In this document: piece by piece, positions 48,798 to 57,234 of the stretch
Numbering within the stretch: position 1 is the first letter of the stretch
Layout: every line of letters begins with the position of its first letter
NCBI RefSeq assembly: GCF_963663625.1
Contig: NZ_OY760438.1
Span: 310,001-374,000 of the forward strand
Origin: an uncultured Ilyobacter sp.
GTDB taxonomy: Bacteria; Fusobacteriota; Fusobacteriia; Fusobacteriales; Fusobacteriaceae
DNA length: 64,000 bases
Direction of reading: 5' to 3'
Notes under the pieces: generated by a model
What the model was told of the DNA's origin: nothing
Databases searched by the model: none
Seen by the model: the letters and a program-made list of their open reading frames with translations, nothing else
Position numbers and translations under genes: made by a program

Positions 48798-49495
48798 TGA
48801 AAGCATTGGTTATAATGACAAGGATACCGGTACCTGAAAAGACAAAAACAAGACTTCTGACGATTTTAAGCCCGGAAGAATGCGCTGATATTCATAAGTC
48901 TTTTTTAAAAGATATCACGAAAACCGCCCTATCCCTAAAGAGTGTTGCACATATATTTCTTGCCTACGGAGATGAAGGTCCACTCAATCTTTTAGAGGGA
49001 ATCATACCAGAAGAGATATCATTTTTTCCTCAGAATGGACAGAACCTCGGAGAAAAAATGGAAAATATCTTTATAAGATTATTTCAAGAAGGTTACGAAA
49101 AAGTGGTTCTGATTGGTTCTGATATCCCGGAAATCACGGCTAAAAATTTGGAAGATTCTTTTTATCTTTTGGAATTCAAAGATGTTGTTCTGGGGCCAAC
49201 TGGGGATGGTGGGTATTATCTTGTTGGAATGAAGACTCTTCATAAGACTCTATTCAGCAAAGAGATAAAGTGGGGAAGCCCGGTTGTATTTCAAGAGAGT
49301 ATAAAAAAACTTGAATGCATTGGTCTAAGTCTAGGATTTCTAGAATCTAGGGAAGATATAGATACCCAAGAGGATTTAAGAAAATTTTGGGATAGGATCA
49401 AGGAGACAGAAAAATGTGAAAATACCCGTAAATATCTAAAATCAAAAAGAATATGGGGGGACTGTGATGCCGAAGTTGGAAGGGGAAATATATAA
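48794..49495 (+). CDS. Nucleotidyl/glycosyltransferase-like protein, rSAM/selenodomain-associated transferase 1 type (DUF2064)
   Basis: GT-A-like protein of 233 residues matching TIGR04282/DUF2064: an ALVIMTRIPVPEKTKTRLL start with conserved KTRL, QNGQNLGEKMENIF, LIGSDIPEIT, VLGPTGDGGYYLVGMK and a DIDTQEDL end. The fold is that of sugar-nucleotide pyrophosphorylases, so it may activate a phosphorylated substrate, though no reaction is established. It overlaps the upstream transferase by 4 nt and the kinase-like gene downstream by 29 nt. Confidence 0.88.
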   Translation: MMKALVIMTRIPVPEKTKTRLLTILSPEECADIHKSFLKDITKTALSLKSVAHIFLAYGDEGPLNLLEGIIPEEISFFPQNGQNLGEKMENIFIRLFQEGYEKVVLIGSDIPEITAKNLEDSFYLLEFKDVVLGPTGDGGYYLVGMKTLHKTLFSKEIKWGSPVVFQESIKKLECIGLSLGFLESREDIDTQEDLRKFWDRIKETEKCENTRKYLKSKRIWGDCDAEVGRGNI

Positions 49496-50462
49496 ATATA
49501 TAAAGGATGGCAATCTTAAAGGTATTTTGGATATCGGAAAAAATTTTAAGGTGCATTTTCTTGCTCAGGGTGAGTATAATAAGAATTATGTTCTTGAGGA
49601 TTCAAATAAAAAATATGTTTTTAGGCTGAATACTGGAAGCCAGATAGGGATTTCTAATCAGATAGAGTATGAATATAGAGCTCTAAAGAGACTTGAAGAG
49701 TCGGGCTACACTCCAAAGGTTCATTATGTGGATGGGGGTAAAAAAAATCTAGAATACGGGGTATTAATAATGGATTATTTGGAAGGAAAACCCCTTAACT
49801 ACAGAAAAGATTTAAGTACAGCCGCAGAAATATTTTCAGGGATACATTCATTGGAGGTCAGAAGAGATGATTTTGATTATCTCATAACAGAAAATTATAT
49901 ATTTAGTGACCGTCTTAAAGAGGCAGAGGATCTCTTGAAAAAAATTTGGACGAGTCCATTGGTGGATAAAAAAACTAAAGTATTTTTTGAAAAATATTTA
50001 TCCTGGTGCAAGGGGAATGCTTTTATGGAAAAATATTTTATAGAAAATCCATGGAAGGCTATAAATAATACAGAGGTTAACTCGCATAATTTTATAATAG
50101 GACCCGAAAAAAGTTATCTTATAGATTGGGAAAAGCCTGTAATAAGTGATCCGTGTCAGGATATAACGCAATTTTTAGCTCCAACCACAACACTCTGGAA
50201 AGCCGATACACTCTTGACTGAGAATGAGATAGAATATTTTTACAGTGCATATGAAGAAAAAAATCCTGATAAAGATATAAGAGAGAGGGTGAGAATGTAT
50301 ACTCCGTATCTATATTTAAGGGCTTTGAGCTGGTGTGCTTATGCTTATATAGAATATCAAGACCCGGAAAAAGCCATTAAGAATCAGGATACTTATAAAA
50401 AGATTTGTAAATATCTTGAAATTGATTTTATGAAGAAACTTTTGAAGGAGTGGGTGGGATAG
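49467..50462 (+). CDS. APH/choline-kinase-family protein with altered catalytic loop
   Basis: Kinase-fold protein of 331 residues. The N-lobe shows FLAQGEYNKNYVL and YVFRLN (Lys replaced by Arg), and the hinge is GVLIMDYLEGKPL. The C-lobe loop that is normally H-G-D-x-H-x-x-N reads NTEVNSHN here, so the catalytic Asp is Glu and the His is Asn, while the metal-binding IDWE motif is kept. It resembles aminoglycoside/choline/thiamine kinases but may be weak, altered or inactive. Two adjacent codons (GTG, ATG) could start it; the ATG has better spacing to GGGGGG. It starts inside the preceding gene and ends 7 nt before the hydrolase. Confidence 0.78.
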   Translation: MPKLEGEIYKYIKDGNLKGILDIGKNFKVHFLAQGEYNKNYVLEDSNKKYVFRLNTGSQIGISNQIEYEYRALKRLEESGYTPKVHYVDGGKKNLEYGVLIMDYLEGKPLNYRKDLSTAAEIFSGIHSLEVRRDDFDYLITENYIFSDRLKEAEDLLKKIWTSPLVDKKTKVFFEKYLSWCKGNAFMEKYFIENPWKAINNTEVNSHNFIIGPEKSYLIDWEKPVISDPCQDITQFLAPTTTLWKADTLLTENEIEYFYSAYEEKNPDKDIRERVRMYTPYLYLRALSWCAYAYIEYQDPEKAIKNQDTYKKICKYLEIDFMKKLLKEWVG

Positions 50463-50469
50463 TGTCATT

Positions 50470-51330
50470 ATGAAGAAAAAAAAAGTTATATTTGACTGCG
50501 ATAATACAATGGGCATACCTGGAAGGGATGTAGATGACGGTTTGACCTTGATATATCTTCTGGGAAGTGAGGATATAGAACTTCTCGGTGTTACCCTGAC
50601 TCATGGCAACGGGACCCTTGAAGAAGTCTTGGAGTCCACTGAAAAACTTATCAGAGAACTGGATATAAAGGGACTCAATGTGTTTTGTGGTGAAGAGGGG
50701 GGGAGATTCTTGGCTGAGGAGGCAGAAAAGTATAAAGATGAACTGATTGTTTTGGCAACCGGGGCTATGACTAACCTTTATACGGCTTATAAATATGATA
50801 ATAAATTTTATAAAAATCTAAATGAGCTTTATCTAATGGGTGGGATAGTCGAGCCTCTTCTGATAAACGGAAAGAAAGTGGAAGAACTTAACTTTTCCGT
50901 AGATCCGGAGGCAGCCTTTAACGTACTTTCATCCGATGCGAAGATTTCCATATTAAATGGACATACGGCATCCAAAGCCATTTTCGGCAAAAAAGATATA
51001 AAAAAACTTTCAAATCAAAATGGGAGAATTTACAGGTTCTTAGAATCATCCATATTCCATTGGATGGAAAATATGAAGGCAAAATTTGGCATAGATGGGT
51101 TCTGCAACTGGGATATGGCGGCAGCTGTATTTATAAGCCATAAAGAACTTTTTGAAAAAAATATAGCCAGGATAAATCCGGATATTGAAAAGCTCAGAAC
51201 AGGCGACCTGAATCTAGACGACAGTGGAAGCAGAGAGGTGATAATGCCCTTGGGAATAAAAAGCATTGAAAAATTCAATTTTATTATCTTTGAAGCTTTT
51301 GAATTTTTTAGAAAAAGGTATGAAAAGTAG
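50470..51330 (+). CDS. Inosine-uridine-type nucleoside hydrolase
   Basis: Probably hydrolyses the N-glycosidic bond of a ribonucleoside. 286 residues. The Ca2+-binding start is DCDNTMGIPGRDVDDGLTL (canonical D-x-D-x(n)-D-D, slightly spaced out by GIP-GR). ATGAMTNL, YLMGGI and NFSVDPEAAF follow the family pattern, and the late CNWDMAAA supplies the last Ca2+ Asp. The extra residues in the first loop and low similarity elsewhere suggest an unusual substrate. It sits between the kinase-like gene and the ABC importer. Confidence 0.85.
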   Translation: MKKKKVIFDCDNTMGIPGRDVDDGLTLIYLLGSEDIELLGVTLTHGNGTLEEVLESTEKLIRELDIKGLNVFCGEEGGRFLAEEAEKYKDELIVLATGAMTNLYTAYKYDNKFYKNLNELYLMGGIVEPLLINGKKVEELNFSVDPEAAFNVLSSDAKISILNGHTASKAIFGKKDIKKLSNQNGRIYRFLESSIFHWMENMKAKFGIDGFCNWDMAAAVFISHKELFEKNIARINPDIEKLRTGDLNLDDSGSREVIMPLGIKSIEKFNFIIFEAFEFFRKRYEK

Positions 51331-51372
51331 ATTCGATTAATTAAAGAGAGTAAATGGGGGAGGGAATATTCA

Positions 51373-52575
51373 ATGAAGAAATTTTTTTATCTACTGCTTT
51401 TGTTTTTAGCTGCAGCCTGCGGGAAGAAGGAGAATGATACAGTGGGTCTTGACTATAGCTGGGAGGATGTGGTTCAAAGATCAAAGGGCACAGAGGTAAA
51501 TATATATATGTGGGGCGGGTCTTCAGAAGTAAATAAATTCATGGACAAACTCATTGCAAAATCTCTGAAAGAAAAAAATGATATTAAATTAAACAGAGTT
51601 CCCATAACTGACATCAAAGATACTGTAAATAAGCTCATAGTGGAAAAGCAGGCCGGAAAAAAAGATGGAAGTGTGGACATAATCTGGGTAAACGGAGAGA
51701 ATTTTAAACTTCTTAAAGAGAGTGATGTTTTGTGGGGTGACTTTTTGAAAAATCTTCCTGCCAAGGCTAAAGTTAAGGAAGCTACAATGATGAGTGATTT
51801 CGGAGAAACTATAGATGGACTTGAAGCTCCTTGGGGAGAAGCCCAGTTTAACTTTATCTATGACAGATCCACGGGGGATGTACCTTTTGTGAATCATGAG
51901 ACTCTAAAAGATTATGTGATGAATAATCCGGGAAAATTTACATATCCTGCCATTCCTGATTTTACAGGCAGTGCCTTTGTAAGAAACCTGGTTATAGACA
52001 TTATAGGTGAAGAAAAAGCTCATGAAATATCAAACGAAGATTTCAGAATTGTTCTTGAAGAGGTGTGGGATTATTTCAGGGAAATAGAACCTTACTTATG
52101 GAGAAAAGGGGAGACCTACCCTGAAAGTCAGGGTAAATTGGATACCCTTTACAGAAATGGGGAGGTAGATATAACGATGGGTTATATCATTAATAAAGTT
52201 ACAAATAAGGTTGCCTCAGGTGAGTTTAAAGAAAGCAGCAGGAGTTTTCTTTTGGATAGGGGTACTCTTTTCAACAACCATTATCTGAGCATCCCCGCCA
52301 ATGCCAAAAATAAAGCTGGTGCTCTTTATGTTATAAATTATTTGCTTTCTGAAGAAGCTCAAGTTGCGAAACAGGACCCACAAAATTGGGGGGACTCCAC
52401 GATTCTTGATATGACGAAACTTTCCGAAAAAGATAGAGAGATGTTTAAAATACTCGGACAATCAGAGTTGGTTCCCACATTGGAAGAAAGGGCTGAAAAA
52501 AGGGTAAGAGAGCTGTCACCTGAAAAGCTTGAGATAGTAGAAGAGGGGTGGCTTGAAAAGATTGGAAAAAATTAA
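51373..52575 (+). CDS. ynjB: ABC-transporter substrate-binding lipoprotein, YnjB-like
   Basis: Receptor of an importer. 400 residues with a lipoprotein signal peptide (FLAAACGKK, lipid Cys at about residue 16). The mature start VNIYMWGGSSEVNKFMD and later IIWVNGENFK, TYPESQGKLDTLYRNGEVDITMGY and the YVINYLLSEEAQ end match the YnjB/extracellular solute-binding type 1 group. It is followed, with overlaps, by two permeases and an ATPase in the E. coli ynjBCD order. The substrate of the E. coli system is not known to me. Confidence 0.85.
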   Translation: MKKFFYLLLLFLAAACGKKENDTVGLDYSWEDVVQRSKGTEVNIYMWGGSSEVNKFMDKLIAKSLKEKNDIKLNRVPITDIKDTVNKLIVEKQAGKKDGSVDIIWVNGENFKLLKESDVLWGDFLKNLPAKAKVKEATMMSDFGETIDGLEAPWGEAQFNFIYDRSTGDVPFVNHETLKDYVMNNPGKFTYPAIPDFTGSAFVRNLVIDIIGEEKAHEISNEDFRIVLEEVWDYFREIEPYLWRKGETYPESQGKLDTLYRNGEVDITMGYIINKVTNKVASGEFKESSRSFLLDRGTLFNNHYLSIPANAKNKAGALYVINYLLSEEAQVAKQDPQNWGDSTILDMTKLSEKDREMFKILGQSELVPTLEERAEKRVRELSPEKLEIVEEGWLEKIGKN

Positions 52576-53446
52576 AAAATATATCTATCTGATGCCTGCA
52601 GTGATATTTATCTCTTTATTTTTTATTTATGGATTTGTTTACGGTCTTTTGCAGAGTTTTGGATTAAATAATATAATGGGTGAATCCGGGTTTACCTTGG
52701 GATATTATGAAAAGGTTTTGAAAAGTGAAAAATTTATGGATTCCCTCTCTTTTACAGCAAAAATGGCCCTGGCATCATCGAGCCTTTCTCTTATCATATC
52801 AATAGTGCTGCTTTTCTTTCTATACTTAAATTTAGAAGGCAGATATTTAAAAGTGGGTTATGTTCGAAGGATAATAGAGAGTCCGCTTTTGGTTCCATAT
52901 CTTGTGGCATCATACCTAATACTTATTCTTTTTTTACAGAGTGGATTTATCAGCCGTATAATGGTCGCGGCGGGAATTATAGAAAGTTACATGGAGTTTC
53001 CTATAATTACAAATGATGAGAAAGGTAGAGGGATAATGCTTGCTTATATATGGAAAACCTGTCCTTTTATAGTAATGATGTCATTCCCGGTGCTTCAAAG
53101 GATAAACAGGAAATGGGATTCTGTGGCCTATATTTTTGGTGTTGGCAGAGTAAGGTTCTTTTTTGAAGTGGTTTTGCCTCTATTGGCGCCATCTCTAATA
53201 ATAAGTTTTTTTATAATAATATCCTATATGTTTACGGCATTTGAAACTCCCTACATACTCGGCGTGACCTATCCCAAGGCCTTGGCAGTAATGGCCTATG
53301 ATATATATTCAAAGGGTAATCTGTCAGAGAGGCCGAACCTCATGGTAATAAATATGTTTATCTCTGTAATAAGCATAACCGGCGGGGCCATAGTATACTG
53401 TATTTATAAATTTGTAATAGGAAAAAATCAAAGGGCGTGGGATTAG
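52553..53446 (+). CDS. ABC permease, corresponds to N-terminal half of YnjC
   Basis: Inner-membrane permease of 297 residues with six helices and a BPD_transp_1 domain (about 60-285). The EAA-like loop is near AYIFGVGRVRFFFEVVLPLLAP (about 195-217). The start is a TTG with GAGGGG upstream, inside the end of ynjB. In E. coli, YnjC is one long double permease; here it is split into two adjacent genes. It ends immediately before the next ATG. Confidence 0.85.
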   Translation: MKRLEKIKKYIYLMPAVIFISLFFIYGFVYGLLQSFGLNNIMGESGFTLGYYEKVLKSEKFMDSLSFTAKMALASSSLSLIISIVLLFFLYLNLEGRYLKVGYVRRIIESPLLVPYLVASYLILILFLQSGFISRIMVAAGIIESYMEFPIITNDEKGRGIMLAYIWKTCPFIVMMSFPVLQRINRKWDSVAYIFGVGRVRFFFEVVLPLLAPSLIISFFIIISYMFTAFETPYILGVTYPKALAVMAYDIYSKGNLSERPNLMVINMFISVISITGGAIVYCIYKFVIGKNQRAWD

Positions 53447-54208
53447 ATGAAAAGAGTTTTAATGAAAACGGCTGGAATCATAATAATGCTGTGCTTCATT
53501 CTTCCATTTATAGCCCTTATATATGAAAGCCTGAACCGTGATTCTTGGATTTATGTGGCAAAGGATATGAAGACATACGAGGCAACGGTTACAACAATTG
53601 GAACGGCCATTTTGACACTTTTTTTAAATATTATTTTGGGTACTCCGGCAGCAAATATACTTGCAAGAAAGGAGTTTAATGGGAAGAAAATAGTTCAGGG
53701 ACTAATATTTCTTCCTCTGATTATACCGTCTTTCGTCACTAGTATGGGAATATACTTTACGTTTATAAGACTGGGCCTTGCGGAAACACTGGCGGGAGTT
53801 GTATTTATACATACGGTTCTTACCCTGCCTTATTACATACATTCTACCGTCATAGGGTACAGAACACTGAACGAAAATTATGAGATGATGGGAAGAATGA
53901 TGGGAGCAAATGGACTCCAGAGATTTTTTTATATAACACTTCCACACATAATGCCGTCTGTAATAGCAGGGGGAAGTCTGGTCATAATAGTTTCCTTTGC
54001 CCAGTATCTAAACACCCTCATAATAGGAGGAGGCAAGATTTTGACTATACCCATATTGATGTTTCCCTATATATCAGGGGGGAATATAAGGGTGGGAGCT
54101 GTTTACAGTATATTTTATATATTTATAAATTTTTCTTTGCTTTTTATCTTGGAGAAAAAAGTAAAGGGGATCTACAATAAGAGTATGACAGGGGAAAAGA
54201 TATGTTAG
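53447..54208 (+). CDS. ABC permease, corresponds to C-terminal half of YnjC
   Basis: Second permease of the importer, 253 residues, six helices. The EAA motif is seen as MGRMMGANGLQRFFYITLPHIMP (about 147-169). It begins directly after the previous stop and overlaps the ATPase gene by 7 nt. The two permeases would form a heterodimer. Confidence 0.86.
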   Translation: MKRVLMKTAGIIIMLCFILPFIALIYESLNRDSWIYVAKDMKTYEATVTTIGTAILTLFLNIILGTPAANILARKEFNGKKIVQGLIFLPLIIPSFVTSMGIYFTFIRLGLAETLAGVVFIHTVLTLPYYIHSTVIGYRTLNENYEMMGRMMGANGLQRFFYITLPHIMPSVIAGGSLVIIVSFAQYLNTLIIGGGKILTIPILMFPYISGGNIRVGAVYSIFYIFINFSLLFILEKKVKGIYNKSMTGEKIC

Positions 54209-55230
54209 TTTTGAAGGATATAGGCAAAAGTTATAATAAATTTAGAATAAATGATTTCAGTCTCAAAATTGAAAAAGGGGAATTTGTGACTCTTTTGGGG
54301 GAATCGGGGTGCGGAAAGACAACACTTCTCAAGATAATTTCAGGAATAATAGAGGATTACAGTGGAGAAATATATATAGACGGAGAGGACGTCAGAGGGA
54401 AATCTACAAAGGAAAAAGGACTTTCAATGGTTTTTCAGGATTCACTACTTCTCCCAAACCTAAATGTCGAGGATAACGTGGCCTTTGGCTTAAAGATAAT
54501 GGGTTTACCTAAAAAAGATAGGATTCAAAGGGCACGTGAAGTTCTGGAAGAGCTCGGACTGAAAGGCTTTGAAAAAAGGCATCCTTATGATCTTAGCGGT
54601 GGACAGAGGCAGAGGGTCTCAATAGCCAGGGCATTAGTAATGGAACCAAAGCTTCTTTTAATGGACGAGCCTTTTTCTGCATTGGATGAAAATCTCCGTG
54701 GTAAGCTACAGAAGATGCTAAAATCAATACAACGTAAGTATAGGAGTACAATACTTTTTGTAACACATGACAGAAATGAGGCCTTTTATCTGTCGGATAA
54801 AATAGCAATAATGGACAGCGGAAGCCTCGTTCAGTTCGACACGCCAAAAAATCTATATGAAAATCCGATTTCCACCTTTGCAGCAAGATTTCTAGGGATA
54901 AACAATATATTTTCCGGAGAGATTAAGAAGGGTATTTTTTATAGTGGAAATATAAGAATTCCTGTTGCAGGTTCTGACAATGCCGAAAAAGTCTCTCTGG
55001 CTTTGAAATCTGAGGATTTAAGGGTAACACTGGAAGGCAAACCGGGTGATGTGGAAGGAATTTTAAAAGGAAGAGTAAAGGACAGTTCATTTAAAAGTGG
55101 TTTTTACTATTTTGATCTTGATATAGGCGGAGAGAGTATAGAGGTGGTTCAAAACCGTGTTGAATTTGATATAGAAAACCATATGGAACTCTATGTGAGG
55201 TATAATAAAAATAATATAATATTAATCTAA
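54202..55230 (+). CDS. ynjD: ABC transporter ATPase, YnjD-like
   Basis: Energises the importer. 342 residues. Walker A GESGCGKTT (about 33-41), Q-loop VFQDS, signature LSGGQRQR (about 131-138), Walker B LLLMDEPFSALDE and H-loop VTHDR are all intact. A C-terminal TOBE-like beta domain (about 235-342) as in MalK, PotA or ThiQ-type ATPases makes it longer than E. coli YnjD (~217). It is the last intact gene before the broken ynjF. Confidence 0.9.
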   Translation: MLVLKDIGKSYNKFRINDFSLKIEKGEFVTLLGESGCGKTTLLKIISGIIEDYSGEIYIDGEDVRGKSTKEKGLSMVFQDSLLLPNLNVEDNVAFGLKIMGLPKKDRIQRAREVLEELGLKGFEKRHPYDLSGGQRQRVSIARALVMEPKLLLMDEPFSALDENLRGKLQKMLKSIQRKYRSTILFVTHDRNEAFYLSDKIAIMDSGSLVQFDTPKNLYENPISTFAARFLGINNIFSGEIKKGIFYSGNIRIPVAGSDNAEKVSLALKSEDLRVTLEGKPGDVEGILKGRVKDSSFKSGFYYFDLDIGGESIEVVQNRVEFDIENHMELYVRYNKNNIILI

Positions 55231-55245
55231 ATAGCAAGGCTTAAA

Positions 55246-55389
55246 ATGATGGATACACATGCTATAAAATATGTACGACCAATTATCAAAAGTGTGGCTG
55301 GGTTTTTCATGAGGTATAATTTTACCGCCAATCAGGTCACCATTATGGTTTTTTTTCGGCGGTTATTTTTACTGCATCACAGAGGCTAA
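55246..55389 (+). pseudogene. Truncated CDP-alcohol phosphatidyltransferase (YnjF-like) remnant
   Basis: A 47-codon frame begins MMDTHAIKYVRPIIKSVAGF and continues MRYNFTANQVTIM, the N-terminal signature of CDP-alcohol phosphatidyltransferases of the YnjF type (R-P...RGVTANQVT). An eight-T run (55349-55356) then shifts the frame: removing one T restores a glycine-rich continuation. The catalytic D-x2-D-G-x2-A-R motif never appears before the terminator, so the rest is deleted. The position after ynjBCD matches E. coli ynjF, one gene (ynjE) removed. Confidence 0.7.
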
Positions 55390-55444
55390 AAAAAATACTG
55401 AGATAATATTCAATATTTCTAGTATAGGTGAAGTTTGAATAAAA

Positions 55445-55476
55445 TAAAAAAAGGAGTTTACGCAAACTCCTTTTTT
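55445..55476. terminator. Bidirectional terminator between ynj cluster and pdxH-like gene
   Basis: AAGGAGTTT and AAACTCCTT pair over ACGC (55451-55472), with an A run before and a T run after, so it works on both strands. Confidence 0.92.
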
Positions 55477-55503
55477 CTTAATCAATTTATTTTCATAATC
55501 ACA

Positions 55504-56142
55504 CTAAGATGTAGTTTTTTTCTTTGTCCATTTTCCATTAATAAGCTGATAGATTACTTTTTGGTGTAATCCGTCCTCTATACCTTCAAAGAATTCGACA
55601 TACTTGGGAGTTATATCGTAACCACTCCAGAATTCAGGGCAAGGAATAGAGATTCCATTAAATTTTTTTCTGATTTGATCAAAATGATTTTTAAGTTTTT
55701 CTTCTTTTAAAATTGTTTTTCCATCTCTTAAAGCCCATATCGTAATTTTACATTCATTTGACTGGTCGTTGAAATGATTTTCTGATTCTGATACGGGTAT
55801 TTTTTCAATATCACCTCTGATAAAAATCTGTCTTTTCATCTTTTTGAAAAAGAAATGAACTCCCACACCGCAGTTCGATTCTAATTCTGAACTATCACCT
55901 TTGTCATAACTGCTGAAAAATCTGAGTTTTTCATTTTTAAAGGACTTGAGAGGAACAGTACGCATTGTTACTCCAGACTGAGTCATGGTGCTAAGTGTCA
56001 TCGTATTTGGGAATTGTTCTCCCTTTTCATAGGCTTCTATAAGCCATTCGTGAAGATGCTGCAGGGGATATTCCTGAAAGTCCTTTATAGGGACCTTTCC
56101 TCTTTCATAATCCCCTCTATACATTCTAAGATCTGAAACCAT
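55504..56142 (-). CDS. pdxH: Pyridoxamine 5'-phosphate oxidase family protein
   Basis: Probably oxidises pyridoxamine/pyridoxine 5'-phosphate to PLP using FMN. 212 residues, the usual length. Seen: an RGDYERG-type start, TMTLSTMTQSGVTMRTVPLKSF for the FMN contact strands, FFSSYDKGDSSELESN, FFFKKMKRQIFIRGDIEKI, and a PPN-like turn replaced by GISIPCPEFWSGYDITP. The C-terminal R-L-x-P signature is missing and the end is KKKTTS, so activity is not certain. AAGGAGGTG precedes the ATG. Single gene. The window's PLP-dependent mgl and MocR give it a plausible client. Confidence 0.82.
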   Translation of the reverse strand: MVSDLRMYRGDYERGKVPIKDFQEYPLQHLHEWLIEAYEKGEQFPNTMTLSTMTQSGVTMRTVPLKSFKNEKLRFFSSYDKGDSSELESNCGVGVHFFFKKMKRQIFIRGDIEKIPVSESENHFNDQSNECKITIWALRDGKTILKEEKLKNHFDQIRKKFNGISIPCPEFWSGYDITPKYVEFFEGIEDGLHQKVIYQLINGKWTKKKTTS

Positions 56143-56290
56143 ATTTTCACCTCCTTCTCTATATTTTTAATCTTATGTATTTTATATCATTTTCCTTTTG
56201 ATTAAAAAAGAAATTGTATAAAAAAGGTAAATATTGAATAATTATCGAAAAATTTTCCTTGTGAAAATATGGTTTTATAATTTAGAGAAT

Positions 56291-56321
56291 AAAAAAAGCT
56301 GCCCTCATGTTTTAGGCAGCT
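56291..56321 (-). terminator. Terminator of the alarmone synthetase gene
   Basis: AGCTGCC/GGCAGCT stem (56297-56303 and 56315-56321) is followed on the minus strand by a T run. Confidence 0.88.
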
Positions 56322-56328
56322 CCTAATA

Positions 56329-57108
56329 TTATTTGAATTTTATATCCAACTCTCTAGGATTCATATTATTTTTTCCGACTTCTTTTTTTAATTTTTTTAT
56401 AAACATTCCCATTTCATCTGCGCTTCCTACAATTCTGTTGAATATTCCCAAATATTCAGAAAGTATAGGATTGTCTATATCATAGGGATATCTTATTATA
56501 TGGTCTATTTCGCTCCAGGCCTCTTCGAAAACTGTTCTCACCTGAATCTCAACCAAGACCTCTTTTTCATTCTTTAGAGAGGCTCCTATGAGGTAATGGA
56601 CTGATCTGTAGCCGTGCTCTCTCACAATTATGTCGCAGTTGTAGTCCTTTATCCCTTCACGGAGTTTATCTAAGTTGTAGTCTCCTCTCCTTATGTTTAT
56701 CTGCGGGGTTTCTTTTGTTTCCCACAGATCGATTATCTCTTCATGTATACTTTTCCAGTCATCCTTGAATAGGTGTAGTACCCTGACCCCTATAAGGTCG
56801 GTTACTATTTTTTTATAATTTTTGGAATTGATACCTCTGTCGGCGTATTTTCTTCCCTTCCTTATGATCTTCTCAATAAGGTGTTCGGGTTTTTTTACTC
56901 GGCGTCTTACAGAATGGACATCTTTCAGGGCCATTATATGCAGGACGATCTCTTCTGCTCTCTTTTCCATGAGAGGAACCAGTGACGTGTAATCCTGATA
57001 TATTTTTTCAAGTTCGCTCCATTCTAACCCGGTACTTTTGAAATATTCCTCGTCTACTGAGAACTCTTTAAAAAAATTCTCTTTATTTAATATTTCTGAA
57101 CAGCTCAT
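56329..57108 (-). CDS. Small alarmone synthetase (RelA/SpoT nucleotidyltransferase domain)
   Basis: Probably makes (p)ppGpp from ATP and GTP/GDP. 259 residues; no HD hydrolase, TGS or ACT domains, so it is a stand-alone synthetase. Seen: RGRKYADRG-type segment IIRKGRKYAD, the catalytic DLIGVRVLHLFKDDW (about 106-120), REHGYRSVHYLIG (about 164-176) and EIQVRTVFEEAWSEIDH (about 188-204), all conserved in the synthetase fold. GAGGTGA lies 4 nt before the ATG. Single gene. Confidence 0.9.
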   Translation of the reverse strand: MSCSEILNKENFFKEFSVDEEYFKSTGLEWSELEKIYQDYTSLVPLMEKRAEEIVLHIMALKDVHSVRRRVKKPEHLIEKIIRKGRKYADRGINSKNYKKIVTDLIGVRVLHLFKDDWKSIHEEIIDLWETKETPQINIRRGDYNLDKLREGIKDYNCDIIVREHGYRSVHYLIGASLKNEKEVLVEIQVRTVFEEAWSEIDHIIRYPYDIDNPILSEYLGIFNRIVGSADEMGMFIKKLKKEVGKNNMNPRELDIKFK

Positions 57109-57234
57109 AAAATCACCTCATAACTTTCCTAATGCCTATATTACTTCAATCTATTTAAAAAATCAACAAAATAAAAGGTCTATGCAATTTATTAAAGTAA
57201 AGTAATTATAAAGAAAAACTGGGGAGGGATATTT

